Origin: Macrosoma leucophasiata | Lineage: Eukaryota; Arthropoda; Insecta; Lepidoptera; Hedylidae | Assembly: GCA_036365455.1 (NCBI GenBank) | Contig: JAWQUS010000027.1 | Coordinates: 21,068,501 to 21,132,500, forward strand | Direction: 5' to 3' | DNA: 64,000 nt | Part shown: one piece after another, positions 42,076 through 51,246 of the stretch | Layout of the letters: the number at the start of each line of letters is the position of its first letter | Numbering within the stretch: the stretch's first letter is position 1 | Notes under the pieces: model-generated | Databases searched by the model: none | Told to the model about the DNA's origin: nothing | The model's input: the letters and a program-made list of their open reading frames with translations, nothing else | Position numbers and translations under genes: made by a program

Positions 42076-42551
42076 TAAAATATTTAAATAAGGTTTAGAT
42101 TTTATTGTTATACTTACCTACAAATTACCTATGCAAAGAAAATACATTAAGCTATTGGAAGGGTGCTAATCTGGAGGCACGATGCCTTCGCCATAATGAG
42201 CCAGCAAAAGCGCAGGACACTATTTAACTTCTTCTCTCAAATTCAAAGAGCTCCCTTTTTTAAAGAGCATTTTGTCCATCTATACAACGTCAAACTAATT
42301 TTGTACAAAACGTAGCAAAACTCATACTAGACATGTCACACTCTATTAATATAATATGTTGTATGGATGTTTAAGTCAATAAAGTACGCTAAAAGTGTCG
42401 TGGATAACTACATCTATCTACTACGCCATTATTTTCGTAATATACCTATGATCATTACAAAATTTTATGAATATTAGAGTTCGGGTATTTTGTACCGTAT
42501 TTCCTTTTTCTTTTAAGTCTAGGTTGTTTATTCATTTCATTAATCAAAAAA
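42076..42551. other. Spacer, no gene recognised
   Basis: AT-rich; nothing recognised. Confidence 0.3.
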
Positions 42552-42764
42552 ACGTAACTTCACGCCTGTAATCCCCGAAGGGGTAGGCAGAGGTAAATGC
42601 ATGCATTCAATCATACATGCAAACACCCACGACTCGCCGGTTACGATTTGGCCCATGTAACAGGTGGCGAACCTGTTGCCATCTTCGGGCACATTACCAA
42701 ACTCCGGGGTACTGGGAAACTTCCAGAAAATGGAAAAATCCCAATAGAAGCAGAGATAAAGAAT
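42552..42764 (-). repeat. SINE-A without head
   Basis: Tail and middle intact from ACGTAACTTCACGCCTG to GAAGCAGAGATAAAG, then a sharp break: a 5' truncation as expected for incomplete reverse transcription. Confidence 0.86.
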
Positions 42765-43359
42765 TTCATTAAGATTAAGAAGATTCAAAAATCAATTTTT
42801 CAATATCTCATTATTTTTTAAATACTAGATTCTTTATTACAGTTTATTCGCTGAACGTGGCTTATATGAATGACATATATAAAATGCTAAAAATTACTTT
42901 AAAATCCGCTTGGAATATGCCACATTATCCACAAGCAATGTTTACAGTTATTTATAATTTACAAATATTTTTTAATACTGATGTCCAACATTTTTCATTC
43001 ATGGATGGACATGGACATGGAGAACCAAGCCTACGCATTCATTGCCCACCCAATCAGTCAGTCGGTCGTCATCACAATTTATTCCATAATCAGTATTAAT
43101 TATGGGTAACCTACAATAAATTTGGATGCATACATACATTTCGTAAACGTAAAACTTATAATATTAATTGCGTTACATAAATTATTTATTAAAATGTGCA
43201 CGCTCTGAATATCTCTAGCGTAACTAAAACAGACTAAAATTTATTCGTGATCGTATTTTTTACGGAAAACACGTAAATTTTTAGAAGGTATTAATATTTG
43301 TTACATTAATTAATGTTATGCCTTAAAACAATCAGACATACAAAAATATGACATTAAGA
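42765..43359. other. Spacer, no gene recognised
   Basis: The 80-codon frame at 42857-43099 has no recognised domain, although it is His-rich near its end (DGHGHGEPSLRIHCPP). Not called. Confidence 0.35.
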
Positions 43360-43850
43360 GAATCCAGTACTTGCTGAAAAATTTATGCATTAAGTTCATA
43401 TTTGGACTTCGCAAATATGACGATGTCTCCAACTTTCGCAAACAGCTCAAATGGCTCCCAATCTATCTTCACCGGAATACTCATGTTTTGTTTCTGCTGT
43501 ACAAGATATTATTTAACCCACAAACGCCCACTTATTTAAAAGAACGCTTTGATTACTTGTACCTCTCTAAATGTAAGTTCCTTTGTTCTTCTGTCAATTT
43601 AAATTTTAAAATCCATGCACATTCTTCCAACTTCCTAGCGAACTGTTTTACTGTCACAGCTGTTCGTTTATGGAATGCTCTCCCCTTAACTGTGAGGTAG
43701 GCTCAAACTATAAATTCATTCAAAACATGAGTAATAAATCATTATCTGTCCGTATAAAAGAGCTCTTACTGAGTTTGTTGGGTAGCGGAGTTCTTCTCAG
43801 TAGTGACTGCACTTGGAACTCTGCTAAGTGAATAACATTGATCTTGACGA
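43360..43850 (+). pseudogene. Jockey-like LINE reverse transcriptase, C-terminal region
   Basis: Same family as 10135-10416. Reads LLKNLCIKFIFGLRKYDDVS, LKWLPIYLHRNTHVLFLLYK, NPQTPTYLKERFDYLY, then the closing TAVRLWNALPLTVR. Two in-frame stops follow (TAG at 43698 and a TGA near 43730) before RIKELLLSLLGSGVLLSSDC. The polymerase core is missing and the copy is 5' truncated. Confidence 0.86.
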
Positions 43851-44620
43851 ATAAGTTTTTCTTTTTCTTCATTTATTATCATTGAAGGAATTGAAAAATT
43901 CTATGATTATTATGTTTTAACCAAATAGTTTAAATTTTAATTTTTAATTTACTATTAATATATGATTTTGCTTTTACTATATGTAATGGTTATTCGCTCT
44001 AGGTAGTTTAAAGCCGCATTTATATTTATCTGACGTGTTGTGTTGTGATGCATCAGAACGGTATCAGTTATTTCAGTCATCAGTTATTCATACATTTAAT
44101 ATGGAAGCGTTCACATTTATTCAATGCGGTGTGTTATGACGGCTTCTGATGTGTCGTGTGATCCCGGTCCGCGTCAGAAAGGGTGAGGTGCGGGTGGCGG
44201 TGCCGTGAGACGTCATACCGCATCAGACTAGTGTGCACGCGTCAGTGTTGTGTTATTACGTCAGAAATGGACGAAGAGCAACTAATTGAATACGTAATTG
44301 AATATCTTCTTCTTTTTCTTTGTTTAGTTAGAAGCGTTGCCAACGCCAATAATTGCAACTCTTCTTCAAAATCTGAATCGGATGATTCTTGAAAAAACAT
44401 TGCAAATGTGTGAACTCTCTGGGAGTCAAGACGGAACTGATACAAAAAACCGTCATAATGCATCATAACACGTCATATCAATGTGAACAGTAGCCATCAC
44501 GACAGAGAGCATCACAACACAACACGTCAGATAAATATAAATGCGGCTTATGATTTATTGACGTTTTGAAAGTATCTGTAAAGATCTATTCGAAATAAAA
44601 ATATTTTCTATTTCTATAAT
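43851..44620 (+). repeat. 3' UTR of the Jockey-like LINE
   Basis: Collinear with the inverse copies at 15547-15890 and 45690-46022 except for the 539-bp insertion at 44011. Ends ...TCGAAATAAAAATATTTTC. Confidence 0.83.
44011..44549 (-). mobile_element. PIF/Harbinger-like non-autonomous transposon, 539 bp
   Basis: Perfect 41-bp terminal inverted repeats (44011-44051 and 44509-44549) starting AAGCCGCATTTATATTTATC. The empty site in the two other LINE copies shows that TTA may have been duplicated. A minus-strand frame (44466-44242) contains SDFEEELQLLALATLLTKQR followed by RKRRRY. This resembles the acidic/Leu-rich then basic N-terminus of PIF/Harbinger transposases and suggests an internally deleted copy. 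Confidence 0.75.
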
Positions 44621-44729
44621 TTACACTTCCCATTCCTCCGAAATTATTCTTTTATTCTGTAACTATGAGTATAAAGTTATTATTACTGTTTCTGTAAAGT
44701 AAGTGCTATATTATTTCCTTATATTGTGG

Positions 44730-45004
44730 CCTGCATGTGTAAGCATGCAGTTCACACTGATGTTAAGTGATGATTGCAGCCTATAGACACCCACACAAAG
44801 ACCAAGGTCAAAATGCAGATGCGTTACCACTCCTGAGACCTAAGGTGTTATGCCTCCGTGCCGGAAATTACAGGGCCGTACATTATCACCTGACCGGAAC
44901 ACGATAGTGCTGAACACTACCATTTAGCGGCAAGTATATTAGGTAATGCGGTGGTGCCTACGCCCGCGAGCTCCGTCACTGGAGCATTACCACCAGTGGA
45001 AAAA
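44730..45004 (-). repeat. SINE-B copy, nearly full length
   Basis: TGCATGTGTAAGCATGCAGT to GAGCATTACCACCAGTGG; the poly(A) end is lost. Confidence 0.9.
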
Positions 45005-45689
45005 CCTTTTTTTTATACCTGCGGACGAAAACACTTCTACGGAAAACTTAGGCGGTACGAATCTGACAAGATGATGCCTTAATCGAAAGCGTCACGAAAG
45101 CATTAGAGTTACGCGGTCCGCCTCCTGGTGCAGGTTGCGGGAAAACGCTGGATGAGGGCAGCCCAGAGGGACGACCACCTTACTGAAATGTCTTCGTTTA
45201 TGACGTTATCTTGATCGTTTCTTACCGCCTATCAAAACATTCAGGGCGGCTCTAGCTCGTATAGCGCCCGTGTGCAATGAAACCCTAGCGCCTAGGCCCT
45301 CCCCCCCCGCGGCTGTAACTATATACTACTTTGCCGTCGTAACAAAAAGTTTTTTCATATTCAATTCAATTCAATTCAATTCATTGATTAAAATGTTGTA
45401 CCATGATGGTCCAAGATGATGCTCTTAGCTGTCTCAGGGAGCGCTGCATCACCCCCTGAGACGGCGTCGCCCGTGAGCATTGCACACCCTGCCGCCCCTG
45501 AAAACATTTTGCTCTTAAGTATATACCTGTGGATAAAAACACTTGCAGGGAAAAGTTTAGTAGTTCGAAACTGATAAGATGTCATAAAGCTAAACGAAAG
45601 CATTTGAATGAGGCGGTCGGCCCCCAGGACCGTTAATTCTGGCAATCTTTGGGTATCTTTCGGCAGAAATGATAGAACAAAGAAAGAAA
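45005..45689. repeat. Two diverged direct copies of a LINE-like segment
   Basis: 45015-45145 and 45527-45635 share CCTG.GGA.AAAACACTT, AAAACTTAG and GAAAGCATT..A, and GCGGTC.GCC. A (TTCAA)n microsatellite lies at 45358-45383. No frame is convincing; the 85-codon minus frame at 45388 is not recognised. Confidence 0.5.
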
Positions 45690-46022
45690 GACATTGTTTT
45701 TACTTCGAATAGATCTTTACAGATACTTTCAAAACGTCAAGAAATCATAAATTACCTAGAGTGAATAACCATTACTTAAAGTAAAAGCAAAAATATAAAA
45801 TATATTAATAGTATAAATTAAAAGTACTTAGTTAAATATCATAATTACAACATTTTTCAATTCCTTCAATGATGATACATAAAGAAAAAGAAAAACTTAT
45901 TCGTCAAGATCAAAGTTATTCACTTAGCAGAGTTCCAAGTGTAGTCACTACTGAGAAGAACTGCGCTACCCAACAAACTCAGTAAGAGCTTAAATCTAGT
46001 ACAGATTATTATTTTGAAAATC
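45690..46022 (-). repeat. Jockey-like LINE, 3' UTR copy
   Basis: Inverse of 43780-44010 plus 44550-44600. Empty site for the Harbinger-like insertion. Confidence 0.83.
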
Positions 46023-46447
46023 AAATGATGATTTAGGATATGGACTAATTTTCTCTGCGAGGGTTTTCACTAAACAGACACGGTGCTAAGACAGTTAAAC
46101 CTAACATTTCTCATGTTACAACCGAGTGACTATGTAGCCCTAATTACAACATTGAGATTTTAAAGCGTGTGTTAAACGTTTTTGGCGTTAACATAGTACT
46201 TGTTAAACTGATTATGACGGTTCAAATGTTTTTCATAGTAGGAACCCATGTGTAATATCTTGTAATGAGATCTGCAGTGTCAGATTAGCTACTAAGAGCT
46301 TGAAAATTTTATTATATTTTAATGTATAATACATTTGAAGTTTAATACGTCAAAATATACTATTTATAGGCGGATTAGGAAATGCGCTGATACCTACGCC
46401 TTCGAGAGTCGTTGGAACCCTATCAACTTTAAATACATATAATAATA
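46023..46447. other. Spacer with a SINE-B scrap
   Basis: 46371-46431 (GGCGGATTAGGAAATGCGC) is a decayed SINE-B 5' part on the minus strand. Confidence 0.45.
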
Positions 46448-46467
46448 TATTTGTCACATACAAATTA

Positions 46468-46776
46468 ACGTAACTTCACGCCTGTAATCTCCGAAGGGGT
46501 AGGCAGAGGTAAATGCATGCATTCAAGCATGCATGCAAACACCCACGATTCGCCAGTTACTTTTTTGGCCCATGTAACAGGTGGCGAGCCTGTTGACATC
46601 TCCGGGCACATTACCAAACTTCAAGGTACTGGGAAATTTCCAGAAAATGGAAATATCCCAATAGAACCAGAGATAATGGACTTATCACCATCATCTCTGA
46701 TAACCCCCTACCCGGAAATCGAACCCAAGACCTCAGCGTAGTAGTGGCCTGCTACCACTAGGCTACCGAGGCAGTT
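46468..46776 (-). repeat. SINE-A copy, full length with target duplication
   Basis: Flanked by the perfect 20-bp direct repeat TATTTGTCACATACAAATTA (46448-46467 and 46777-46796). This fixes the exact ends: head AACTGCCTCGGTAGCC, tail ...GGCGTGAAGTTACGT, with no poly(A). Confidence 0.95.
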
Positions 46777-46960
46777 TATTTGTCACATACAAATTAAATT
46801 GGTTGTGGTTACCTTTTTTATTGTTATGTGATTTAATAAAATAGTATAATGTGTTTATAGTTAACAACAAATTGAGTAACCGCATAACAAATCGATTCAA
46901 TATTTATATCCAAATAAACACATAATTTGGTCCGCTTCACAGTTTTAACTTCGTATTGCG

Positions 46961-47251
46961 TTTTTTATGAAGTGAAGGTAGCAAATAAGCATGCAGTTCA
47001 CATTGATGTTAAATAATGACTGCAGCCTATACACCCACACAAAGACTTCAAATGAAGTCAAAATGCAGATGCGTTGCCATCATTGATACCTTAGTTGTTA
47101 TGTGTGATAGTTTTTACGGGCCCAAACATCACCATCTACCTGGAACGCGATAGTGCTGAACAGTAAGATTTAGCGGCAGGTAGATTAATTAGGTAATGCG
47201 CCGGTGACTACGCTCTCGAGGTTCTACACTGGATCTCTATCATAAGTAAAA
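46961..47251 (-). repeat. SINE-B, older subtype
   Basis: TTTTTTATGAAGTGAAGG to GGATCTCTATCATAAGTAAAA, with the CGGCAGGTAGATTAATTAGG middle. Confidence 0.82.
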
Positions 47252-47363
47252 GACAAGGCATGAAAAAATATTATGGATTTCATACCTACTGCTTTGTTAA
47301 GAACCTCTGTTCAATCCGTGGGTCAAGTCAAGTTATTGGAAAATTTTCATTCTTTAAAAAACT

Positions 47364-47618
47364 TTTTTTTTTTTGTTATGGATGAGGCAAACAAGCATGC
47401 AGTTCACATTGATGTTAAGTGATGACTGCAACCTCTCTGTTATTTCCGCCACAGAGGCTTAACACACAGACCAATCAGCCTAACACCTTAGGCCTCAGGA
47501 GTGGTCGCATCTGCATTTTGACCTTGGTCTTTGTGTGGGTGTCCATAGGCTGCAGTCATCTCTTAACATCAATGTGAACTGCATGCTTGTTTCCCACTTC
47601 CATTACATAAAAAAAACT
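47364..47618. repeat. SINE-B inverted composite
   Basis: Minus-strand 3' end (T-run, AAGCATGCAGTTCACATTG) to 47433, joined to a plus-strand body and 3' end (GTTATTTCCGCCACAGAGG ... CTTCCATTACATAAAAAA). Confidence 0.8.
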
Positions 47619-47735
47619 ATACTACTGAGGCAGTTTAGTTCCATCAAATTAAATGGTAATCGATAGCACATAATACAATAAATCAATTTAGCATGCATCC
47701 AATTTTCACTGCTACGTTTGCAGGTTATATTTTTG

Positions 47736-47743
47736 TATAAAAG
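47736..47743 (+). promoter_or_regulatory. TATA box of peptide gene 1
   Basis: TATAAAAG, 60 bp before the ATG. The palindrome ACAATTCGAATTGT (47770-47783) lies between. Both are conserved on arm 2. Confidence 0.75.
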
Positions 47744-47795
47744 CCACATATTTGTCACATAAATGTATTACAATTCGAATTGTAAACAAGTCAAA

Positions 47796-49245
47796 ATGAA
47801 GTTCTTCGTGTTTGTTCTTTTTGGTATTCTCATGGTAGCTGGTGCCGTGCTTGGCAGACAGAGTGAGTATCATTATTGGAATTATCATATTAACAATTAA
47901 AAATTATTAAAAAAAACTGGTTGCCTGTAAAGTCGGTTTTACGGGCGAAGATTTTACGTGACAACGTCTTTTTCTCGGTAGAAAGGCATTCGCCGGTCCG
48001 GCAGGCCTCTCTCTCGTTCGGTGACTCATCGTTACGTTACCGGGCGTTACACTTTTTCATGAGTGACTCCGAGCCGCAACCTAATTTAAGACGTTGTCAC
48101 GTCAAAAATACATACGTGATATCGAATGTCGATATATCAATTGTCGTGATATCGACAACTATACATCAACGGGTCCCTACATCTACGGTACTTCATATTT
48201 AAAGACATTGAATCAATAGAAATGTAGGAATAACGTTTTTCGTGGTTTTGGGTCGTTTAGTATAATATAGTATATTAGCTGATCTTTCTAGAAGACATCA
48301 TGCAAGCGTCGAAGCTAACTGGCTGATGAAAAGGCTAGGCAGAATTCGGGAAGTTAGAGTACATCCACTTAAGTATTATAGATGTAACCTCCACCTCCAC
48401 CACCAGTGGATGAAATCTAACTTAATAATGCACTACTCGGTGAATCTCCTCGAGTTTGTACAAGGAACAACGATTTCATCGTATAAAACTGGTAATGTAA
48501 TGAGGTTATGTAAGAAAAGCAAGTCGTCTTTTCGTCCAATGTACCGTCGTGTTTTAAGACGAAGGTTTTTGACCAGTCTGTATCTGGTCTTTCACTAGGG
48601 GCTTCCATAAGAAAGGCTACGCAGAAGGCAATAGAAAGAGCTATACTCGGTTTTTTACTGCAAGACCGAATGCTAAATAAGGAGGTCCGCTTGAGAATCA
48701 AAGTAACTGATATTACTCAAAATAGCGAATAGCGAAACTTTAATGGCAGTGAGCAGGGCACACGCTCGAAGGACCGACGGCTGTAGAAGCAAAAGGCTTC
48801 TCGGAAGCAACCGCGTACCGGAAGATGTCGTCAGGTTCGCCATAAGGTAAACCGACGACCCGCGAGCAATCGCTGCATGATGACCATGGCCGCCATTGTG
48901 AGCATCTTTGGGAAGGCTTTTGTCTAGTAGAGGACACCTTAGCGCTTTACATGTTCTTTTAGCGGCAGGTGAACAAGGTATTGGTGTTGATGTTGCTTAC
49001 ACGCTTGAGCTCCGATATTACACCTCAACCAGCTGCAACATTTAACATAACTGTATGAAATTGTACCCGTTTGCATCCTGATTTCAACTAATTTTATTTT
49101 TATAGGAGTGCAGCAAGGTGATGCTTTTGGTTACGTTCCGTGTAAACAAGATTCAGACTGCATCGCTCCCTGCGCGTCCCGGTGCACCCCGGGGACTGTA
49201 ATCCCCCAGTGCTCTGCGGGCTTGTGCTTCTGCACCCCGATATGA
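47796..49245 (+). CDS. Secreted cysteine-rich peptide, gene 1; two exons
   Basis: Exon 1 (47796-47862) encodes a 20-residue signal peptide (MKFFVFVLFGILMVAGAVLG) plus Arg-Gln. The phase-1 intron 47863-49105 has GTGAGT and a TTTTATTTTTATAG acceptor. Exon 2 (49106-49245, stop TGA) brings the total to 68 residues. The mature part is about 45-48 residues with seven Cys spaced C-x5-C-x3-C-x3-C-x8-C-x4-C-x-C. The DSDC phrase recalls inhibitor-cystine-knot peptides, while the C-x3-C plus final C-x-C also fits a CS-alpha-beta (defensin-type) fold with one extra Cys. Secretion is well supported; antimicrobial, inhibitor or venom-like function cannot be chosen. AATAAA is at 49285-49290. The intron holds a small inverted-repeat element (47956-48102) and an RTE relic. 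Confidence 0.88.
47956..48102. repeat. Inverted-repeat element in the gene 1 intron
   Basis: ACGTGACAACGTCTT (47956-47970) and its exact complement (48088-48102) enclose a GC-richer centre. It is not present in the gene 2 intron. Confidence 0.55.
48600..48950 (+). pseudogene. RTE-like LINE relic in the gene 1 intron
   Basis: Fragments in shifting frames read IRKATQKAIERAILG, NKEVRLRIKVTDITQN and, further on, a GRPPTRW-like and RWMQ-like part. It ends TTTGGGAAGGCTTTTGTCTA near 48905. This is the RTE ORF2 tail order, broken by stops and frameshifts. Confidence 0.68.
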
Positions 49246-49437
49246 TTTGCCGCAGCTATTTCATGAGATCAGATATGTCTGACCAATAAAGGGCAAATAT
49301 TAACATGTTTTTCTTCTGTTTTTATCCCCATTTATGCACTAAGTTACACAAGTACGTTTTTGATTAGTTGAACACACAAATTGGCTTGGGTTTGAGAAGT
49401 TAATCCAATTTTCCAAGTGTAATTGTGTGTTGTCTAC

Positions 49438-49646
49438 ACTAATATATATTATAAAGACGAAAAATTTGATTTTTTGTTTGTTTGAATGGAATAGGCTCTC
49501 AAACTACTGGACCAATTGAAAAATTATTTTAATGTAAGATAGTCCATTTATCAAGGAAGGCTATAGGCTATTTAACATTACGCTGAGATGAATGGGAGAG
49601 GGTAGGTAACATTGCACCCGCGCGAAACTGGGCGGGCGGCTTGTTG
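49438..49646 (+). mobile_element. Helitron-like insertion after gene 1
   Basis: Shares ATGTAAGATAGTCCATTTAT and AGGAAGGCTATAGGCTAT with 8282-8465. It ends GGGCGGGCGGCTTGT, a degenerate CTAGT. It splits a stretch that is continuous on arm 2 at 53612. Confidence 0.72.
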
Positions 49647-49679
49647 TAAATATCTTCATAGGTTTTCGCGAGCTGCAAT

Positions 49680-49961
49680 CATTGAAATAAAACTAGTTTC
49701 TTAGATTTATCTTGAGTATATTAAACAAAAATCATAATTTAAAACGAAGCCGGCGTTTCGGTTGCTTTTCAGTTTTCGTGATCTCGGGCAGACTGAGGCT
49801 TGTCTGAGAGCAGTTTAAAAAATAATTATGTCCAGCTACCTCCATCTATTTCGCAAATGTCTTGCGAAGCGTTCAGGATTAACACAAAATTTATTTTAAA
49901 TACATTCTACGAGTATATTACTTTATGCTAGATAAATCTGAAAACTAGTTTTATTTCAATG
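49680..49961 (+). mobile_element. Repeat-O, MITE-like copy
   Basis: Arms 49680-49712 (CATTGAAATAAAACTAGTTT...) and 49930-49961 are inverted over 32 bp. The inside carries TCTCGGGCAGACTGAGG and CTACCTCCATCTATTTCG. Confidence 0.75.
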
Positions 49962-50167
49962 TGTCCAGCAAGCTTATGTTCGTGTGATGTCGACATCCAA
50001 CTTAAAAAAGCTTGGCTCGGCTTCTATGCAAATTGGTTGATTTGCTTGCGATTTATTTTGCCTCGGCAAAATAATAAACGCAAACAAACAAAAGTAGGTA
50101 CAGTACGCTCAAAACTTAAATACGTCTGTGAAGTTAGTTACAAATTGGTATGGCGATTTTACATGCA

Positions 50168-50233
50168 GGTAGGTATGCATGCATTTACTTCTGCCTATCC
50201 CTTCGAGGATAACAGGTCTAAAGTTACGTTTTT
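50168..50233 (+). repeat. SINE-A tail scrap
   Basis: GGTATGCATGCATTTACTTC to AGTTACGTTTTT. Confidence 0.7.
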
Positions 50234-50235
50234 AG

Positions 50236-50402
50236 TCCGGTTTTCACGTTCGTTCCTGCCCAGAACGTGTAAATTGTGGAACGAACTTCCCTCTGAGGTG
50301 TTCCCTAGGTGCTACAATATGGGGTTCTTCAAAAATGGCGTCAAAAGACTCCTCCAGGCCTGGCAGCGCGTTGGCAACTCAAATGTTAATTGGCGACGGT
50401 GA
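50236..50402 (+). pseudogene. LINE reverse transcriptase C-terminal end
   Basis: RFSRSFLPRTCKLWNELPSE, VFPRCYNMGFFKNGVKRLLQ, AWQRVGNSN, stop at 50400-50402. R(T)xxLWNxLPxxVFP...FKxxVxxxL is the closing motif of Jockey/CR1-type ORF2 proteins. TTCCATCAGGTCGACCGTCT follows as 3' UTR. 5' truncated. Confidence 0.8.
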
Positions 50403-51004
50403 CCACTTTCCATCAGGTCGACCGTCTGCGTGTCTGTCAATTCTGAAAATCTTATTATTATTATAGTTTTAAGTACGAAAAACAGTTTAATATTGATATA
50501 ACTTGTAGATCTTTATTTTTAACCATTACATAAAAAATACTTTATGCTTCATAAATATTTTAACAAATTATAATTCCTATTGCTTCTGTGAATTCGGTCT
50601 TAAAAAAAACAAAACTGAGTGCTAATTACTTGGGTGATATTTATAGTTCTTACGACAGTACAATCTTAATAAATAGCTGCCCCGACGAACTTCGTATCGC
50701 CTTAGAGGTATAAACAAATTAAATGTCCAAAAAATCGAAAAACAAATTGGTAAGAATCACCCTCACCATTTAGGGATATAAAAAAAGACTACAACCGATT
50801 CTCATACCTACCAACTATACACACAAAATTTCATACTGATCGGTCTTACCGCTGCGGAGGAGTATTGTTACAAACACTGCCACACGAGATTTTTTTAAAT
50901 ATGTTAGATATTATAACAATACATTATTCTTGCCTTTCAAAATCACCAGGAAGTTTAAAAAACGATACCTCCGGTTTTGATGATGCAGAGTTCAAACAGT
51001 CGTA
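50403..51004. other. Spacer with Helitron-like sequence
   Basis: 50664-50900 (AGCTGCCCCGACGAACTTCG ... TTCATACTGATCGGTC) resembles minus-strand Helitron relics, but clean ends are missing. No gene. Confidence 0.4.
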
Positions 51005-51246
51005 TATAGGTCGCGCCACGTAAAAAGAACGCTGGAAGAAAGTAGAAGGGATGTGTTCGCGCATCGGTACACTCGCGCACGAAAGTACTAGCCCTATTGG
51101 TTTATTTTTGATCTAGCTATCGCTTGCGGTTTCGTGTATTGGTAGGCAGATTGAAAACTATATTACATAGAATAACATAAAATGAAATAAAAACACATGA
51201 CGCGCAGCTTGACCGCCAGCGTTCTTTTTACCTGGCGCGACCTATA
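51005..51246. mobile_element. Palindromic-ended MITE, 242 bp
   Basis: 31-bp inverted ends with one mismatch: TATAGGTCGCGCCACGTAAA at the left and the complement at 51216-51246. TATA lies at both edges, compatible with a TA duplication. Confidence 0.82.

Larger units (their letters stand above)
47637..49898 (+). repeat. Inverted duplication, arm 1 (peptide gene 1)
   Basis: TTCCATCAAATTAAATGGTA at 47640 begins homology to the inverse of 55516. It continues through promoter, both exons, intron ends, 3' UTR and Repeat-O to TTAAAATAAATTTTGTG near 49898. The introns hold different insertions on the two arms. Both arms are bordered by SINE-A head ends (GGCAGT). Confidence 0.85.

Noticed and set aside
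42857..43099. 80-codon His-rich frame
   Set aside because: No recognised motif, AT-rich surroundings, and ends in unassigned spacer.
48326..48598. 90-codon frame in the intron of peptide gene 1 as an extra exon
   Set aside because: Basic, Tyr/His-rich sequence next to an RTE relic; not shared with the gene 2 intron, so more likely transposon debris.
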